This document shows, in pieces, positions 17,183-26,399 of a stretch of 64,000 nt of DNA. This stretch comes from Zoogloeaceae bacterium. GTDB lineage: Bacteria > Pseudomonadota > Gammaproteobacteria > Burkholderiales > Rhodocyclaceae. The stretch is from positions 62,001 through 126,000 of the forward strand of contig JACKMC010000004.1 in the NCBI GenBank assembly GCA_024235595.1, read 5' to 3'. Each line of letters opens with the position of its first letter. The stretch's first letter is position 1. The notes under the pieces are model-generated. The model was not told where the DNA came from. It made no database searches and saw only the letters and a program-made list of their open reading frames with translations. The position numbers were made by a program, and so were the translations under genes.

Positions 17183-17536
17183 CTAGCGCTCGCTCGCAGC
17201 ATCAAAATCGATCAACAGACTGACGTTCGCCACCAGCGGGATCTTGCGCGTGTATTGCACGGCGATTTCGACCTTGCCACCAACCTTGGTGATGTCGAGA
17301 TCGGCGCCCTGAACAGTCCTTATGTCCTCGACATTGGCGCGCTTGTCGAAATCTCGCCGCAATTCGGTCACCGAAGACTCGCCGCCCGCCTCGGTCGCCA
17401 CGGCCGTGATCGCTCGCTTGATCGCCAGATACTCGGTCACCGCCGGCACCGTCCGCAGTCCTACGAGGAAGAGAAAACCGAGGATCGCACCAATCAACAG
17501 GACGCCGATAAGACTCAGGCCGCGCTGCTTGTTCAT
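17183..17536 (-). CDS. DUF4845 single-pass membrane protein
   Basis: A 117-residue protein with an N-terminal membrane helix (GLSLIGVLLIGAILGFLFLVGL) preceded by Lys and Arg, reminiscent of pilin-like N-termini but lacking a clear prepilin cleavage motif. The rest is a small soluble domain of alternating strands (LDITKVGGKVEIAVQYTRKIPL). DUF4845 genes sit between lepB and rnc in many beta- and gammaproteobacteria, as here (14 bp to each neighbour). Function unknown; a role near the signal peptidase has been neither shown nor excluded. Confidence 0.9.
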   Translation of the reverse strand: MNKQRGLSLIGVLLIGAILGFLFLVGLRTVPAVTEYLAIKRAITAVATEAGGESSVTELRRDFDKRANVEDIRTVQGADLDITKVGGKVEIAVQYTRKIPLVANVSLLIDFDAASER

Positions 17537-17550
17537 TCACCACACTCCCT

Positions 17551-18339
17551 TTAGTGAAAACTGCCGATGCGTTTCAGGTTATCGAAATTGAACCAGATAA
17601 AGAACGCCTTGCCGACGATATTCTGTTCCGGCACGAAGCCCCAGACGCGACTGTCGCTGCTCGCGTCACGATTGTCGCCCATCATGAAATAATGTCCCGC
17701 GGGTACCGTACAGCGTACGCCCGAACGCGTATAGGTGCATGCGTCGCGTCCCGGGAAATCCAGCACTTGCGGCACATAGGCCGGCGCATCGTCCTCGATC
17801 AGGATCGAGTGTTCGACACCGCCCAGCTTCTCCGTGTATCGCGGCGAAAAGTGAAGGCGATCGGTATTCAGGTAGTCGTCCTGCTTGCTCGTTTCGACCA
17901 GCACACCGTTGATGGTCAATCGCTTGTCGATGTACTCGACGCGATCGCCCGGAACCCCAACGACACGCTTGATGTAGTCCATGGAGGGGTCGGGCGGGTA
18001 CCGGAACACCATCACGTCGCCGCGTTGCGGCTCGCCAAGCTCGATGATCTTCTTGTTGATGACCGGCAGACGGATACCGTAGTCGAATTTGTTCACCAGG
18101 ATGAAGTCGCCCACCAGCAAGGTCGGGATCATCGAGCCTGAGGGAATCTTGAACGGCTCGACGATAAAGGACCGAAGGAAGAAAACCACCAGGATCACGG
18201 GAAAGAAACTTGCACCCCACTCGACCCACCAGGGCGATGGCGCGCCCGGCGCGCGGCGCTCTCTGGCAAAGAAGCGGTCGGCAACCCACAACACGCAGGT
18301 AATCACCAGCAGGACGAAAAGAATCAACGCAAAATTCAC
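17551..18339 (-). CDS. lepB: signal peptidase I
   Basis: An inner-membrane protease that removes signal peptides after Sec and Tat export. Two N-terminal membrane helices (about 3-20 and 47-62) precede a periplasmic domain with the Ser-Lys dyad: S69 in PSGSM and K124 in DYIKRVVG. The later boxes E (GDNRDASSDSR) and the extended beta domain are intact. 262 residues, typical. It lies 34 bp downstream of lepA as in many bacteria. Confidence 0.97.
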   Translation of the reverse strand: MNFALILFVLLVITCVLWVADRFFARERRAPGAPSPWWVEWGASFFPVILVVFFLRSFIVEPFKIPSGSMIPTLLVGDFILVNKFDYGIRLPVINKKIIELGEPQRGDVMVFRYPPDPSMDYIKRVVGVPGDRVEYIDKRLTINGVLVETSKQDDYLNTDRLHFSPRYTEKLGGVEHSILIEDDAPAYVPQVLDFPGRDACTYTRSGVRCTVPAGHYFMMGDNRDASSDSRVWGFVPEQNIVGKAFFIWFNFDNLKRIGSFH

Positions 18340-18373
18340 AACAACTCCTGATCGGAAACGGCGCAGGCCGGGC

Positions 18374-20170
18374 CTACTTGCCCTCGTCGGTCCGCAATAC
18401 GGCGAGGAAGGCTTCCTGTGGAATTTCCACGTTGCCGACCTGTTTCATGCGACGCTTGCCCTCTTTCTGCTTCTCCAGCAGCTTCTTCTTGCGGGAGATG
18501 TCGCCCCCGTAGCACTTGGCGAGCACGTTCTTTCGCAGGGCCTTGATGGTCTCCCGCGAGACGATCGTGGAACCGATCGCCGCCTGCACCGGCACATCGA
18601 ACATCTGCCGCGGAATCAGGGCACGCAGGCGCGAGGCGAGTTCCCTGCCGCGATACTGCGCGCTGGCGCGGTGAACGATGGTCGACAAGGCATCGACCTT
18701 CTCGCCGCTGACCAGCACATCCAGCTTTACCAGATCACCCGCGCGATATTCCTTGAACTCGTAGTCGAGCGAAGCATAGCCGCGTGAAACCGACTTGAGC
18801 CGATCGAAGAAATCCATCACCACTTCGGTCATCGGCAGGTCGTACACAAGCTGCACCTGGCGTCCGTGGTAACGCATGTCGACCTGCATGCCACGCTTGA
18901 GGTTGCACAGCGTGATCACCGGGCCGACATACTCTTGCGGGAGGAAGATCGTGGCGGTAATGATGGGCTCGCGGATTTCCTCGATCTTCGACAGATCGGG
19001 CAGTTTCGAGGGGTTCTCGACGCGAATGATCGTACCGTCCTTCTGCAACACCTCGTACACCACCGTCGGCGCCGTGGTGATGAGTTCCATGTCGAACTCG
19101 CGCTCCAGGCGCTCCTGCACGATGTCCATGTGCAGAAGACCGAGGAAGCCGCAGCGGAATCCGAATCCCAGCGCCTGCGAGACTTCCGGCTCGAACTGCA
19201 GCGATGCGTCGTTGAGCTTGAGCTTGTCGAGGGATTCGCGCAGTTGTTCGAACTCGCTCGACTCGACTGGATACAGGCCCGCAAACACCTGGGGCTTGAT
19301 CTCCTTGAAGCCTTCGAGCGCTTCAGCCGCGGGGCGTGCGCCGGTGGTCACCGTATCGCCCACCTTGGCTGCGTCCAATTCCTTGATTCCCGAGATGATG
19401 AACCCGACCTCGCCCGCCCGCAGCGCGTCGCGCGCCACAGCCTTGGGCGCGAAAACGCCGACCTCGTCACAGGGATACTGCATTCCGGTCGACATCAGCA
19501 GGATTCGATCCTTCGGCCGCAGCTCGCCGTCGACCACTCGCACGAGCATCACCACGCCGACATAGTTATCGAACCAGGAATCGATGATCAGCGCCTTCAG
19601 CGGGCCGTCGGGGCTGCCCTTTGGAGCCGGGATCCGCTCGACGATGGCCTCCAGTATTTCGGGCACCCCGAGGCCGGTCTTGGCCGAACAGAGGATTGCA
19701 TTCGAGGCGTCGATGCCGATCACGTCCTCGATCTCGCTGCGCGCGTTGTCGGGCTCCGCGGCCGGCAGATCGATCTTGTTGAGGACCGGCACCACCTCCA
19801 CTTCCTGTTCGATCGCGGTGTAGCAGTTGGCAACCGTCTGCGCCTCTACCCCCTGCGAGGCATCGACAACCAGCAGCGCACCTTCACACGCGGCCAGCGA
19901 GCGGGAGACCTCATACGAGAAGTCGACGTGTCCCGGCGTATCGATCAGGTTGAGGTTGTAGATCCTGCCGTCGCGCGCCTTGTACTGCAGCGAGGCCGTC
20001 TGCGCCTTGATGGTGATGCCGCGTTCGCGTTCGAGATCCATCGAATCGAGCACTTGCGCTTCCATCTCGCGATCCGAGAGGCCACCGCAGAATTGAATCA
20101 AGCGGTCCGCCAAAGTCGACTTGCCATGGTCGATGTGCGCGATGATGGAAAAGTTTCGGATGTGTTCCAT
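18374..20170 (-). CDS. lepA: elongation factor 4 (LepA), translational GTPase
   Basis: A ribosome-associated GTPase related to EF-G that acts on stalled or mistranslocated ribosomes and in initiation. G1 is AHIDHGKST, G3 DTPGHVDF, G4 NKIDLP. The unique C-terminal domain ends GDISRKKKLLEKQKEGKRRMKQVGNVEIPQEAFLAVL. From ATG 20170 it has 598 residues, matching the usual length; a TTG three codons upstream is possible. An intrinsic terminator sits 12 bp upstream of this start, so expression relies on read-through or on an unseen promoter. Confidence 0.96.
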   Translation of the reverse strand: MEHIRNFSIIAHIDHGKSTLADRLIQFCGGLSDREMEAQVLDSMDLERERGITIKAQTASLQYKARDGRIYNLNLIDTPGHVDFSYEVSRSLAACEGALLVVDASQGVEAQTVANCYTAIEQEVEVVPVLNKIDLPAAEPDNARSEIEDVIGIDASNAILCSAKTGLGVPEILEAIVERIPAPKGSPDGPLKALIIDSWFDNYVGVVMLVRVVDGELRPKDRILLMSTGMQYPCDEVGVFAPKAVARDALRAGEVGFIISGIKELDAAKVGDTVTTGARPAAEALEGFKEIKPQVFAGLYPVESSEFEQLRESLDKLKLNDASLQFEPEVSQALGFGFRCGFLGLLHMDIVQERLEREFDMELITTAPTVVYEVLQKDGTIIRVENPSKLPDLSKIEEIREPIITATIFLPQEYVGPVITLCNLKRGMQVDMRYHGRQVQLVYDLPMTEVVMDFFDRLKSVSRGYASLDYEFKEYRAGDLVKLDVLVSGEKVDALSTIVHRASAQYRGRELASRLRALIPRQMFDVPVQAAIGSTIVSRETIKALRKNVLAKCYGGDISRKKKLLEKQKEGKRRMKQVGNVEIPQEAFLAVLRTDEGK

Positions 20171-20181
20171 GTTGCCCAATT

Positions 20182-20204
20182 AAAAAGGGTGCCATTCGGC
20201 ACCC
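20182..20204 (-). terminator. intrinsic terminator after the sigma-E operon
   Basis: Stem GGGTGCC/GGCACCC (20187-20193 with 20198-20204), loop of 4, followed on the minus strand by TTTTT (20182-20186). It lies 27 bp after the glutaredoxin-like stop codon and only 12 bp before the lepA ATG. Confidence 0.85.
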
Positions 20205-20230
20205 TCGATCGCCTGTGTAAGTCGCGGATT

Positions 20231-20473
20231 TTAGCGGAAATTCCGGAAATGGGCACGAACAGCATCAGCATCCAGGTGGTAATGACACAAGGCCTTGTCG
20301 CCTGCCATGACAACCGGCACGAACTCGCCCCAGCGCGCCTCGAGTTCGGGCTCGCCGGCAAGATCCACCACCTCGACCGACAATTCCAGTTCCCTTGCCA
20401 CAGGAGCCAGATCGGTGAGCAGGTCGTGGCACAGATGACACCATTCGTGAATCAGCACTCTCAGCGCAGCCAT
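20231..20473 (-). CDS. glutaredoxin-family (DUF836-type) protein
   Basis: An 80-residue thioredoxin-fold protein with a CHLC active-site motif near the N-terminus (HEWCHLCHDLL), a cis-Pro segment (FVPVVM), and a final His-rich strand (LCHYHLD). DUF836 proteins of this kind follow mucD in many betaproteobacteria. It starts with ATGA overlapping the mucD stop. It probably acts in cytoplasmic thiol exchange; the partner is unknown. Confidence 0.88.
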   Translation of the reverse strand: MAALRVLIHEWCHLCHDLLTDLAPVARELELSVEVVDLAGEPELEARWGEFVPVVMAGDKALCHYHLDADAVRAHFRNFR

Positions 20474-21885
20474 CAGCCATCCACCCGCAAACCCACAAAG
20501 CTCGAAATTTCGCCGCGGCGCACCAGCAAGGAGAGGCCCTGGCCGGCTTCGAGCGGCTCAATCAGCCGCCTGAACTGGCTCACACTCTCGACACCGATAC
20601 GCTTGCCCCGCAGCACCACGGCCTCGATCACATCACCGGGTTCGATCTCCGCAAGCGCCGCCGGACCTCGCGATCTTCGCACCACCACGCCACCGCTGAT
20701 CTTGAGATCCAGGCGCTGCATCGCAGTCGCCTCACCGACCGCAAGGCCGAGTCGATCGAACAGACTTCCGCTGCGCGCAGCGCGCACCGTCCGCTGTGGC
20801 GGCTCGATTTCCTCGTCCATCAAGCCGACCCGTACCTGGGCTTCCTGCATGCTTAGCCCGCGCCAGTACCGCACCGGGACGCTTGCGCCGGGCGCGGTCG
20901 CTCCCACGATGCGTGGCAGGTCGGACGAGGTCTCCACCTTCTGGCCATTGAAGCTCACCAGCACGTCGCCCTGGCGAATCCCCGCCCGCTGCGCCGGAGA
21001 GCCATTCTCGACCATGCTGACCAAGGCGCCACTGGGCCCGGCGAGACCGAAGGCCTCGGCAATTTCCTTGGAAACCTCCTGGATCAGGACGCCGATTTTT
21101 CCGCGGCTGACCTTGCCGGACTCGCGTAGTTGCTGCTGGACCGCCAGCGCCACGTCGATGGGAATCGCAAAAGACAGGCCCATGAACCCGCCGGTTCGGC
21201 TGAATATCTGGGCGTTGATGCCGACCACTTCACCGTTCAGATTGAACAGCGGCCCCCCTGAATTTCCGGGATTGATTGCCACATCCGTCTGGATGAAGGG
21301 CGTGTAGCTCTCGTCGGGCAAGGAACGTCCCTTGGCGCTCACGATACCTGCGGTCACCGACTGCTCGAAGCCGAACGGAGATCCGATCGCGAGAACCCAA
21401 TCGCCGACCTTGAGTTTCGATGGATCGCCGGTTCGTACGACCGGCAGCCCGCTCGCATCGATCTTCAGCAAGGCCACGTCGGTACGCTTGTCGCTACCCA
21501 CCAGATGCGCCCGAAATTCCCGTTTGTCGGACATTCGAACGATGATCTGGTCGGCACGATTGACCACATGCGCGTTGGTGAGGATGTAGCCGGCGGGGTC
21601 GATGATGAAGCCAGTGCCGACAGCCGGATCCCCGTCGTCCTCTTCAGGTTGCGCACCGTGGCCCGGAGGCATTCGATCGATACGGCCCGGCCGACCGGGA
21701 ATCAGGTTCGGCCGCAGCGGCACCTCATCGGCAACGGGGTCGCGTTGCGCCGAGATGTTCACCACTGCCCGGCCGTTGGCATCGACCAGCGCAGAGAAAT
21801 CAGGAAGATCGCGCGCGCTCGCCAGGCTCGCAGATGTGAGCAGCACGAACGTTACCAGCCAACGATTCAGCCACCGAGCCGACAT
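20473..21885 (-). CDS. mucD: periplasmic serine endoprotease, DegP/MucD type
   Basis: A Do-family protease that degrades misfolded envelope proteins. After a signal peptide (about 1-24, cut near SLASA) the trypsin-like domain carries the triad H106 (TNAHVV), D136 (TDVALLK) and S209 (GNSGGP), followed by two PDZ domains (about 270-370 and 385-465). 470 residues. Its place after rseC in the rpoE operon is typical; in Pseudomonas MucD dampens the same stress response. Confidence 0.95.
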   Translation of the reverse strand: MSARWLNRWLVTFVLLTSASLASARDLPDFSALVDANGRAVVNISAQRDPVADEVPLRPNLIPGRPGRIDRMPPGHGAQPEEDDGDPAVGTGFIIDPAGYILTNAHVVNRADQIIVRMSDKREFRAHLVGSDKRTDVALLKIDASGLPVVRTGDPSKLKVGDWVLAIGSPFGFEQSVTAGIVSAKGRSLPDESYTPFIQTDVAINPGNSGGPLFNLNGEVVGINAQIFSRTGGFMGLSFAIPIDVALAVQQQLRESGKVSRGKIGVLIQEVSKEIAEAFGLAGPSGALVSMVENGSPAQRAGIRQGDVLVSFNGQKVETSSDLPRIVGATAPGASVPVRYWRGLSMQEAQVRVGLMDEEIEPPQRTVRAARSGSLFDRLGLAVGEATAMQRLDLKISGGVVVRRSRGPAALAEIEPGDVIEAVVLRGKRIGVESVSQFRRLIEPLEAGQGLSLLVRRGEISSFVGLRVDG

Positions 21886-21894
21886 ATCCCCGCC

Positions 21895-22350
21895 TCAATG
21901 CGAACACATTTTTCGATCGGCGGCGCGATGCATTTCCAGCTTGCTGTTCCAGCCTTCACGACGCCGCAAGCGCCTTCCACCGAACATTGCCAGCGCCACG
22001 CCGGCGAGCGCTCCGAACAGGGCCCAGGCGTCTTGCGAGCCGCTCCCCGCCAATGCGGTACCCACTGCGGCGCCGGCAATCACGCATACCACCGGCAGAC
22101 CATAGCCTACGAGGGCCGCCTTGAGCGATGCATCTTCGGCAATGCACAGTACCACTTCTTCGCCGCGCAGTGCGCCGATGGTGTTCTCGATCTCGAATTC
22201 GTTGCGGTTCGGCCCGAACAGCTCGCTCAGGCGGGCCCCGCCGCAGCCACCGGGCTCGTTGCAGCGGCCGCAGCCGCCCCGTCCCGCATCGACGCGAACA
22301 CGCACACGGTCGCCGCGAAGATCAACAACCTGAGCGCGGGCCTCGATCAC
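21895..22350 (-). CDS. rseC: SoxR-reducing system protein RseC family
   Basis: A 151-residue inner-membrane protein with an N-terminal Cys cluster (CGRCNEPGGCGG) likely to bind an iron-sulfur centre, then two membrane helices (about 83-103 and 108-125) in the order expected for RseC. Family members help reduce SoxR or maintain Rnf-type electron transfer and are part of rpoE operons. ATGA overlap with rseB and a 9-bp gap to mucD show co-transcription. Confidence 0.9.
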   Translation of the reverse strand: MIEARAQVVDLRGDRVRVRVDAGRGGCGRCNEPGGCGGARLSELFGPNRNEFEIENTIGALRGEEVVLCIAEDASLKAALVGYGLPVVCVIAGAAVGTALAGSGSQDAWALFGALAGVALAMFGGRRLRRREGWNSKLEMHRAADRKMCSH

Positions 22351-23306
22351 TGCACTGCCTCGGCGCCATCTGCGAGCAACTGCAGCGCCTTGGCGGGAAC
22401 CTCCCCGAGCACCGTGACCAAATGCTTGCCGACGCGCCGCTTGAAGATATTGACCGGTCCCGATGTAGCCGGGCCGACGGCGCTTGAATCCTTGTCCGAA
22501 ATCTCCTCGATGAAGACAGAAAGCGCGGCCAGCCCATCCGAAAACACGATATGCGTAACGTCACCACGATTCGGCCCGATCTTGCGTCGTACCGCGCTCG
22601 TCATCTTGTAGCCCGGCAAGGCGTTGCGGAAGGACCAGCCCAGCCGGTCGTCCGAGAGCTCGGTGCCGCGGGCGTTGATCACCCGCCACCCGTTCGCGTC
22701 GCCGAAGCGGCTGCGGAACTCCGATTCTTCAAACTCGGCGCCGATGTTGATCTCGCTGAATGCAAACTGCTCGATGCTCTTGCCCGCGCTGTTGACCATC
22801 TTCGCCTTGAGCAGCAAACCCGACTTGGTGTCGGCCCACAGTACGTGCCCGAAGCGCAGATCGTCCTTGGGCTCGAGGACGATCTGCTGCGCCTCCAGTC
22901 CGGCCACCCGCGACACTTCGCCCGCGCGGACGCGATATGACTCGGCGAGGCTTGCATACGAGGAGGTCAGTCGCGATGGAAACGATCGTCGCCCCTGAGG
23001 CTGATCGACAATCAAGGTACGTTGCCCCGGCAGGAAACATTTCACCTCGTCACGGGTACGGATGACTTCGCGCGGACTGCCATCGAGGGTCTCGAGCTTT
23101 TCGAACTCTTCGCCGCCGACCACCATGTGCGAGATTCGCGACGTCTCTCCGCGATCACCCGAGTGATACACCACCAAACCCGCGTAATTGAGCTGCTTGC
23201 CCGCCGTGGCAATCCGTCCAAGCCAAGCAAGCGGATCCGAAATCTGGTCTGCGTGGGCGAAAAACGCCCCGAACAAGAACAGCGCCGCTGCCAGCAACTG
23301 CCTCAT
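22347..23306 (-). CDS. rseB: sigma-E regulatory protein RseB/MucB
   Basis: A periplasmic protein that shields the anti-sigma factor RseA from cleavage and senses lipoprotein or LPS signals. A signal peptide (about 1-19) is followed by the N-terminal LolA-like domain (WLGRIATAGKQLNYAGLVVYHSG) and the C-terminal MucB domain. 319 residues, normal. Overlaps both neighbours by 4 bp. Confidence 0.94.
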   Translation of the reverse strand: MRQLLAAALFLFGAFFAHADQISDPLAWLGRIATAGKQLNYAGLVVYHSGDRGETSRISHMVVGGEEFEKLETLDGSPREVIRTRDEVKCFLPGQRTLIVDQPQGRRSFPSRLTSSYASLAESYRVRAGEVSRVAGLEAQQIVLEPKDDLRFGHVLWADTKSGLLLKAKMVNSAGKSIEQFAFSEINIGAEFEESEFRSRFGDANGWRVINARGTELSDDRLGWSFRNALPGYKMTSAVRRKIGPNRGDVTHIVFSDGLAALSVFIEEISDKDSSAVGPATSGPVNIFKRRVGKHLVTVLGEVPAKALQLLADGAEAVQ

Positions 23307-23857
23307 TGAGCCGCATCCGCAGGCTGTTCCGCGACGGTGCGCACATACTGTGTGACTCCCGGCATCGGACCGCTTCCGGAAAGCGCCTGGTGGACAAAAA
23401 CGTATTCGCGATGCGAGTCGCTCACACTCAAACGGTCGTCTGCACGCACCGGCATTGAAACCGCGGCCACAACGGGTGCGCGAGCAATCGCCAGCGCCTG
23501 GCCTGCAACCGGCTCGCCGCCCGCGTTGAGCGAGTATGCAATCCAGCCAACCGCGGCCACCCCCATCACGGAAGCCACCAAGGGCATCGTGCGCTGGGCG
23601 ATGCCATCACGCGACCTGCTGGCGCGGTCGCTGTTCACCGGCGAGAGCACCGTCGGTTCGGTGTCGATCGCCGACATGATCCGGGCGGTAAAATCATCCG
23701 CCGGACCGGACTGTCCGCGAAGTGCGTCGCCGACAACGCAGAAGGTGCTCCACTTGCCACGAAGCCCCTCGTCGCGACGCATTCGATCGAGCAGGCCTTC
23801 CGCTACTTGCGGCTCCAGTTCATCATCCAACAACGCAGAAATATTTTCGTTCATCAT
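23303..23857 (-). CDS. rseA: anti-sigma-E factor RseA/MucA
   Basis: A single-pass inner-membrane protein. The cytoplasmic N-terminal domain (NENISALLDDELEPQVAEGLL onward) holds RpoE, the membrane helix is about PLVASVMGVAAVGWIAY, and the periplasmic C-terminus binds RseB and is cut by DegS-like protease under stress. Start at one of two adjacent ATGs (23857 or 23854) overlapping the rpoE TAA. About 184 residues. Confidence 0.93.
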   Translation of the reverse strand: MMNENISALLDDELEPQVAEGLLDRMRRDEGLRGKWSTFCVVGDALRGQSGPADDFTARIMSAIDTEPTVLSPVNSDRASRSRDGIAQRTMPLVASVMGVAAVGWIAYSLNAGGEPVAGQALAIARAPVVAAVSMPVRADDRLSVSDSHREYVFVHQALSGSGPMPGVTQYVRTVAEQPADAAQ

Positions 23858-24456
23858 TACCACCGCTTGTCCGGCGCCGTTTCGAGCAACGGCCGCAGCT
23901 TTTCGGAAATTGCTTCGCGTGCCCGGAAAATGCGCGAGCGCACAGTCCCGATCGGACACTCCATGACATTCGCGATTTCCTCATAGCTCAACCCTTCGAG
24001 TTCACGAAGCATGATTGCCGTGCGCAACTCTTCGGGCAAGGATTCCATCGCAGTGTCCACTGTTTCCGCAATCTGTTTCGACAACAAAAGCCGTTCAGGC
24101 GTGTTGTTGTCCCTTAGCTGTTCACCTTCTTCAAAGGTCTCCGCCTCTTCAGAATCAAAACCGGTCGACGTTGGGGCCCGACGACCTTGTGAAACCAGGA
24201 AATTCTTCGCAGTGTTGATACCGATGCGATACAACCAGGTATAAAAAGCACTATCTCCACGAAACGAAGGCAACGCACGATAGGCCTTGATGAAGGTCTC
24301 CTGCGCAACATCCTCGACTTCCGCCGAATCGCGAACCAGTCTAGACAACAGACGCATCAGCTTCCGCTGGTATTTCGATACCAGCAGACCGAACGCCTGC
24401 TTGTCGCCGCGCTGGGCGCGTTCGACAAGTTGCTGATCAATTTCGCGATCGCTCAT
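23857..24456 (-). CDS. rpoE: RNA polymerase sigma factor RpoE (AlgU)
   Basis: An ECF sigma factor of envelope stress, 199 residues. Region 2 (AFGLLVSKYQRKLMRLLSRL; DVAQETFIKAYRALPSFRG; WLYRIGINTAKN) and region 4 (LPEELRTAIMLRELEGLSYEEIANVM; GTVRSRIFRAREAI) are complete. The ATG at 24456 gives MSDREIDQQLVERAQRGD, the usual N-terminus; upstream codons are not conserved. It heads the rpoE-rseA-rseB-rseC-mucD-grx operon. Confidence 0.97.
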   Translation of the reverse strand: MSDREIDQQLVERAQRGDKQAFGLLVSKYQRKLMRLLSRLVRDSAEVEDVAQETFIKAYRALPSFRGDSAFYTWLYRIGINTAKNFLVSQGRRAPTSTGFDSEEAETFEEGEQLRDNNTPERLLLSKQIAETVDTAMESLPEELRTAIMLRELEGLSYEEIANVMECPIGTVRSRIFRAREAISEKLRPLLETAPDKRW

Positions 24457-24513
24457 GGGCGGGTGACTATTACCTGATGTTGATATAGCCCGGAGACATC
24501 TCAGGGCGCGCCA

Positions 24514-24543
24514 AGTATAACCAACCCGAACCATGCCCGCCAA
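24514..24543 (-). promoter_or_regulatory. candidate promoter of the rpoE operon
   Basis: On the minus strand TTGGCG (24538-24543) and TATACT (24514-24519) are 18 bp apart, giving a leader of about 50 nt before the rpoE ATG. I did not find a convincing sigma-E type GAACTT/TCTRA pair, although an autoregulated promoter is usual for this operon. Confidence 0.4.
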
Positions 24544-24689
24544 AGCGGAATTCGGAGATAGTGACTCGCACTCGCGCAATTAGTTCAGGTGCCGGTGTGG
24601 TTATTGCTGCTTGCTGTGTTCAAGTTGACCTGCGTCAGACTTTGATTAGACTCCGATCCTTTACCAGCGCCGCTCGCCGCCCCACTCCC

Positions 24690-26285
24690 GTGATCCAATT
24701 CGACGTCCTCATTCTCGGCAGTGGCCTGGCCGGACAATCGGTGGCATTGCGTCTTGCCGATACTCTCAAGGTGGCACTGGTCACCAAGCGCGGGCTCTCG
24801 GATGGTGCCAGCGCCTGGGCGCAGGGTGGTATCGCGGCGGTACTCGACCCCGCCGACAGTCTTGACGATCACGAGCGGGACACGCACACGGCCGGCGCCG
24901 GCCTGTGCGACACCGAAGCAACCCGGTTCGTCGTCGAACATGGTCGCGAGGCCATCGAGTGGCTGATCTCGAAAGGGGTTCCCTTTTCGAAGGACGACGC
25001 GACGGCGATTGGCTACCACCTCACCCGCGAAGGCGGACACTCGCACCGGCGCATCATCCACGCCGCCGACGCGACCGGTGCCGCAGTCCAGCAGACGCTT
25101 GGCGAGCAAGTCCTCGCCCACCCCAACATTTCGGTCTTCGAAAACCACATTGCGGTCGACCTGATCGTCGGCGACAAGATCGGCAGGCCCGAGGAAGGCT
25201 GCCTGGGCGCCTACGTGCTGGACATCGAAAACGACCATGTGATCAGCTTCGCGGCGCGCCACACCGTGCTCGCCACCGGGGGCTCGGGCAAGGTCTACCT
25301 CTACACCACGAATCCGGACACCGCGACGGGAGACGGGATCGCGATGGCCTGGCGCGCAGGCTGCAGGGTCACGAACATGGAGTTCATCCAGTTTCACCCA
25401 ACCTGTCTCTACCATCCCCAGGCGAAATCCTTTCTGATCAGCGAAGCCGTGCGGGGCGAAGGCGGAATCCTGCGGCTGCCCGACGGATATCGCTTCATGC
25501 CCGATCACGATCCACGCGCCGAACTCGCTCCGCGCGACATCGTCGCCCGCGCGATCGATTTCGAGATGAAGAAACACGGTCTGGACTGCGTCTTCCTCGA
25601 CATCAGCGACAAACCGGCCGATTTCCTGCTCGAGCATTTCCCCACCATCCATGGTCGCTGCCTGGAACTGGGCATCGATATCACCCGCGAGCCGATTCCG
25701 GTCGTGCCGGCGGCGCACTACACCTGCGGCGGCGTGATGACGGACCTGCGCGCACGAACGGACCTCAAGGGTCTGTACGCGGTCGGCGAGACCGCCGGCA
25801 CCGGCCTGCACGGCGCAAATCGCCTGGCAAGCAATTCGCTGCTCGAATGCGTGGTCTTTGGTGAAGCGGCCGCCCGGGACATCCTTGCCCACGCGGATCG
25901 TGCACTGCCGGTGCTGCCGAGCTGGGACGAGAGTCGCGTCACCGATGCGGACGAGCAGATCGTCATCTCCCACAACTGGGATGAACTCCGGCGCTTCATG
26001 TGGGACTACGTCGGCATCGTCCGCACCAGCAAGCGACTCGAACGCGCGCAGCACCGCATCAGGGTCTTGTCCCGCGAGATCGACGAGTACTACGCCAACT
26101 TTACCGTCACCAACGACCTCATCGAGCTGCGCAACCTGGTCGTGACTGCCGAACTGATCGTTCGCAGCGCAATGCGCCGCAAGGAAAGCCGTGGTCTGCA
26201 TTTCAGCCGCGACTACCCCGAAGTGCTCGCCAAGGCGGCAAGCACCGTCCTGAGGCCTGCCACCTATCGCCGCAACAAGGGCTGA
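24690..26285 (+). CDS. nadB: L-aspartate oxidase
   Basis: A flavoprotein that oxidises L-aspartate to iminoaspartate, the first step of de novo NAD synthesis. The FAD-binding motif is ILGSGLAGQSVAL; succinate-dehydrogenase-like blocks include SDGASAWAQGGIAAV, EGGHSHRRIIHAAD, FIQFHPT, HYTCGGV and GLHGANRLASNSLLE. The GTG at 24690 gives 531 residues, the usual length; the open frame upstream has no similarity. Divergent from rpoE, which is a conserved neighbour pair in many proteobacteria. Confidence 0.95.
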   Translation: MIQFDVLILGSGLAGQSVALRLADTLKVALVTKRGLSDGASAWAQGGIAAVLDPADSLDDHERDTHTAGAGLCDTEATRFVVEHGREAIEWLISKGVPFSKDDATAIGYHLTREGGHSHRRIIHAADATGAAVQQTLGEQVLAHPNISVFENHIAVDLIVGDKIGRPEEGCLGAYVLDIENDHVISFAARHTVLATGGSGKVYLYTTNPDTATGDGIAMAWRAGCRVTNMEFIQFHPTCLYHPQAKSFLISEAVRGEGGILRLPDGYRFMPDHDPRAELAPRDIVARAIDFEMKKHGLDCVFLDISDKPADFLLEHFPTIHGRCLELGIDITREPIPVVPAAHYTCGGVMTDLRARTDLKGLYAVGETAGTGLHGANRLASNSLLECVVFGEAAARDILAHADRALPVLPSWDESRVTDADEQIVISHNWDELRRFMWDYVGIVRTSKRLERAQHRIRVLSREIDEYYANFTVTNDLIELRNLVVTAELIVRSAMRRKESRGLHFSRDYPEVLAKAASTVLRPATYRRNKG

Positions 26286-26327
26286 AAACAACACCACCGC
26301 CCAAGCCCGACCAGAAGCGCCCAAGCT

Positions 26328-26347
26328 ACGGGGCCTGACGGCCCCGT
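26328..26347. terminator. GC-rich hairpin between convergent nadB and ygfX-like genes
   Basis: ACGGGGCC and GGCCCCGT pair over 8 bp around a TGAC loop, 43 bp after the nadB stop. There is no T run, so it may be a weak bidirectional terminator or mRNA-end stabiliser. Confidence 0.5.
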
Positions 26348-26399
26348 CGAAGCGAGCACCGCTCGCCGGCGCGCAGCGCGGCTGTCAACAAGGCAGCGC

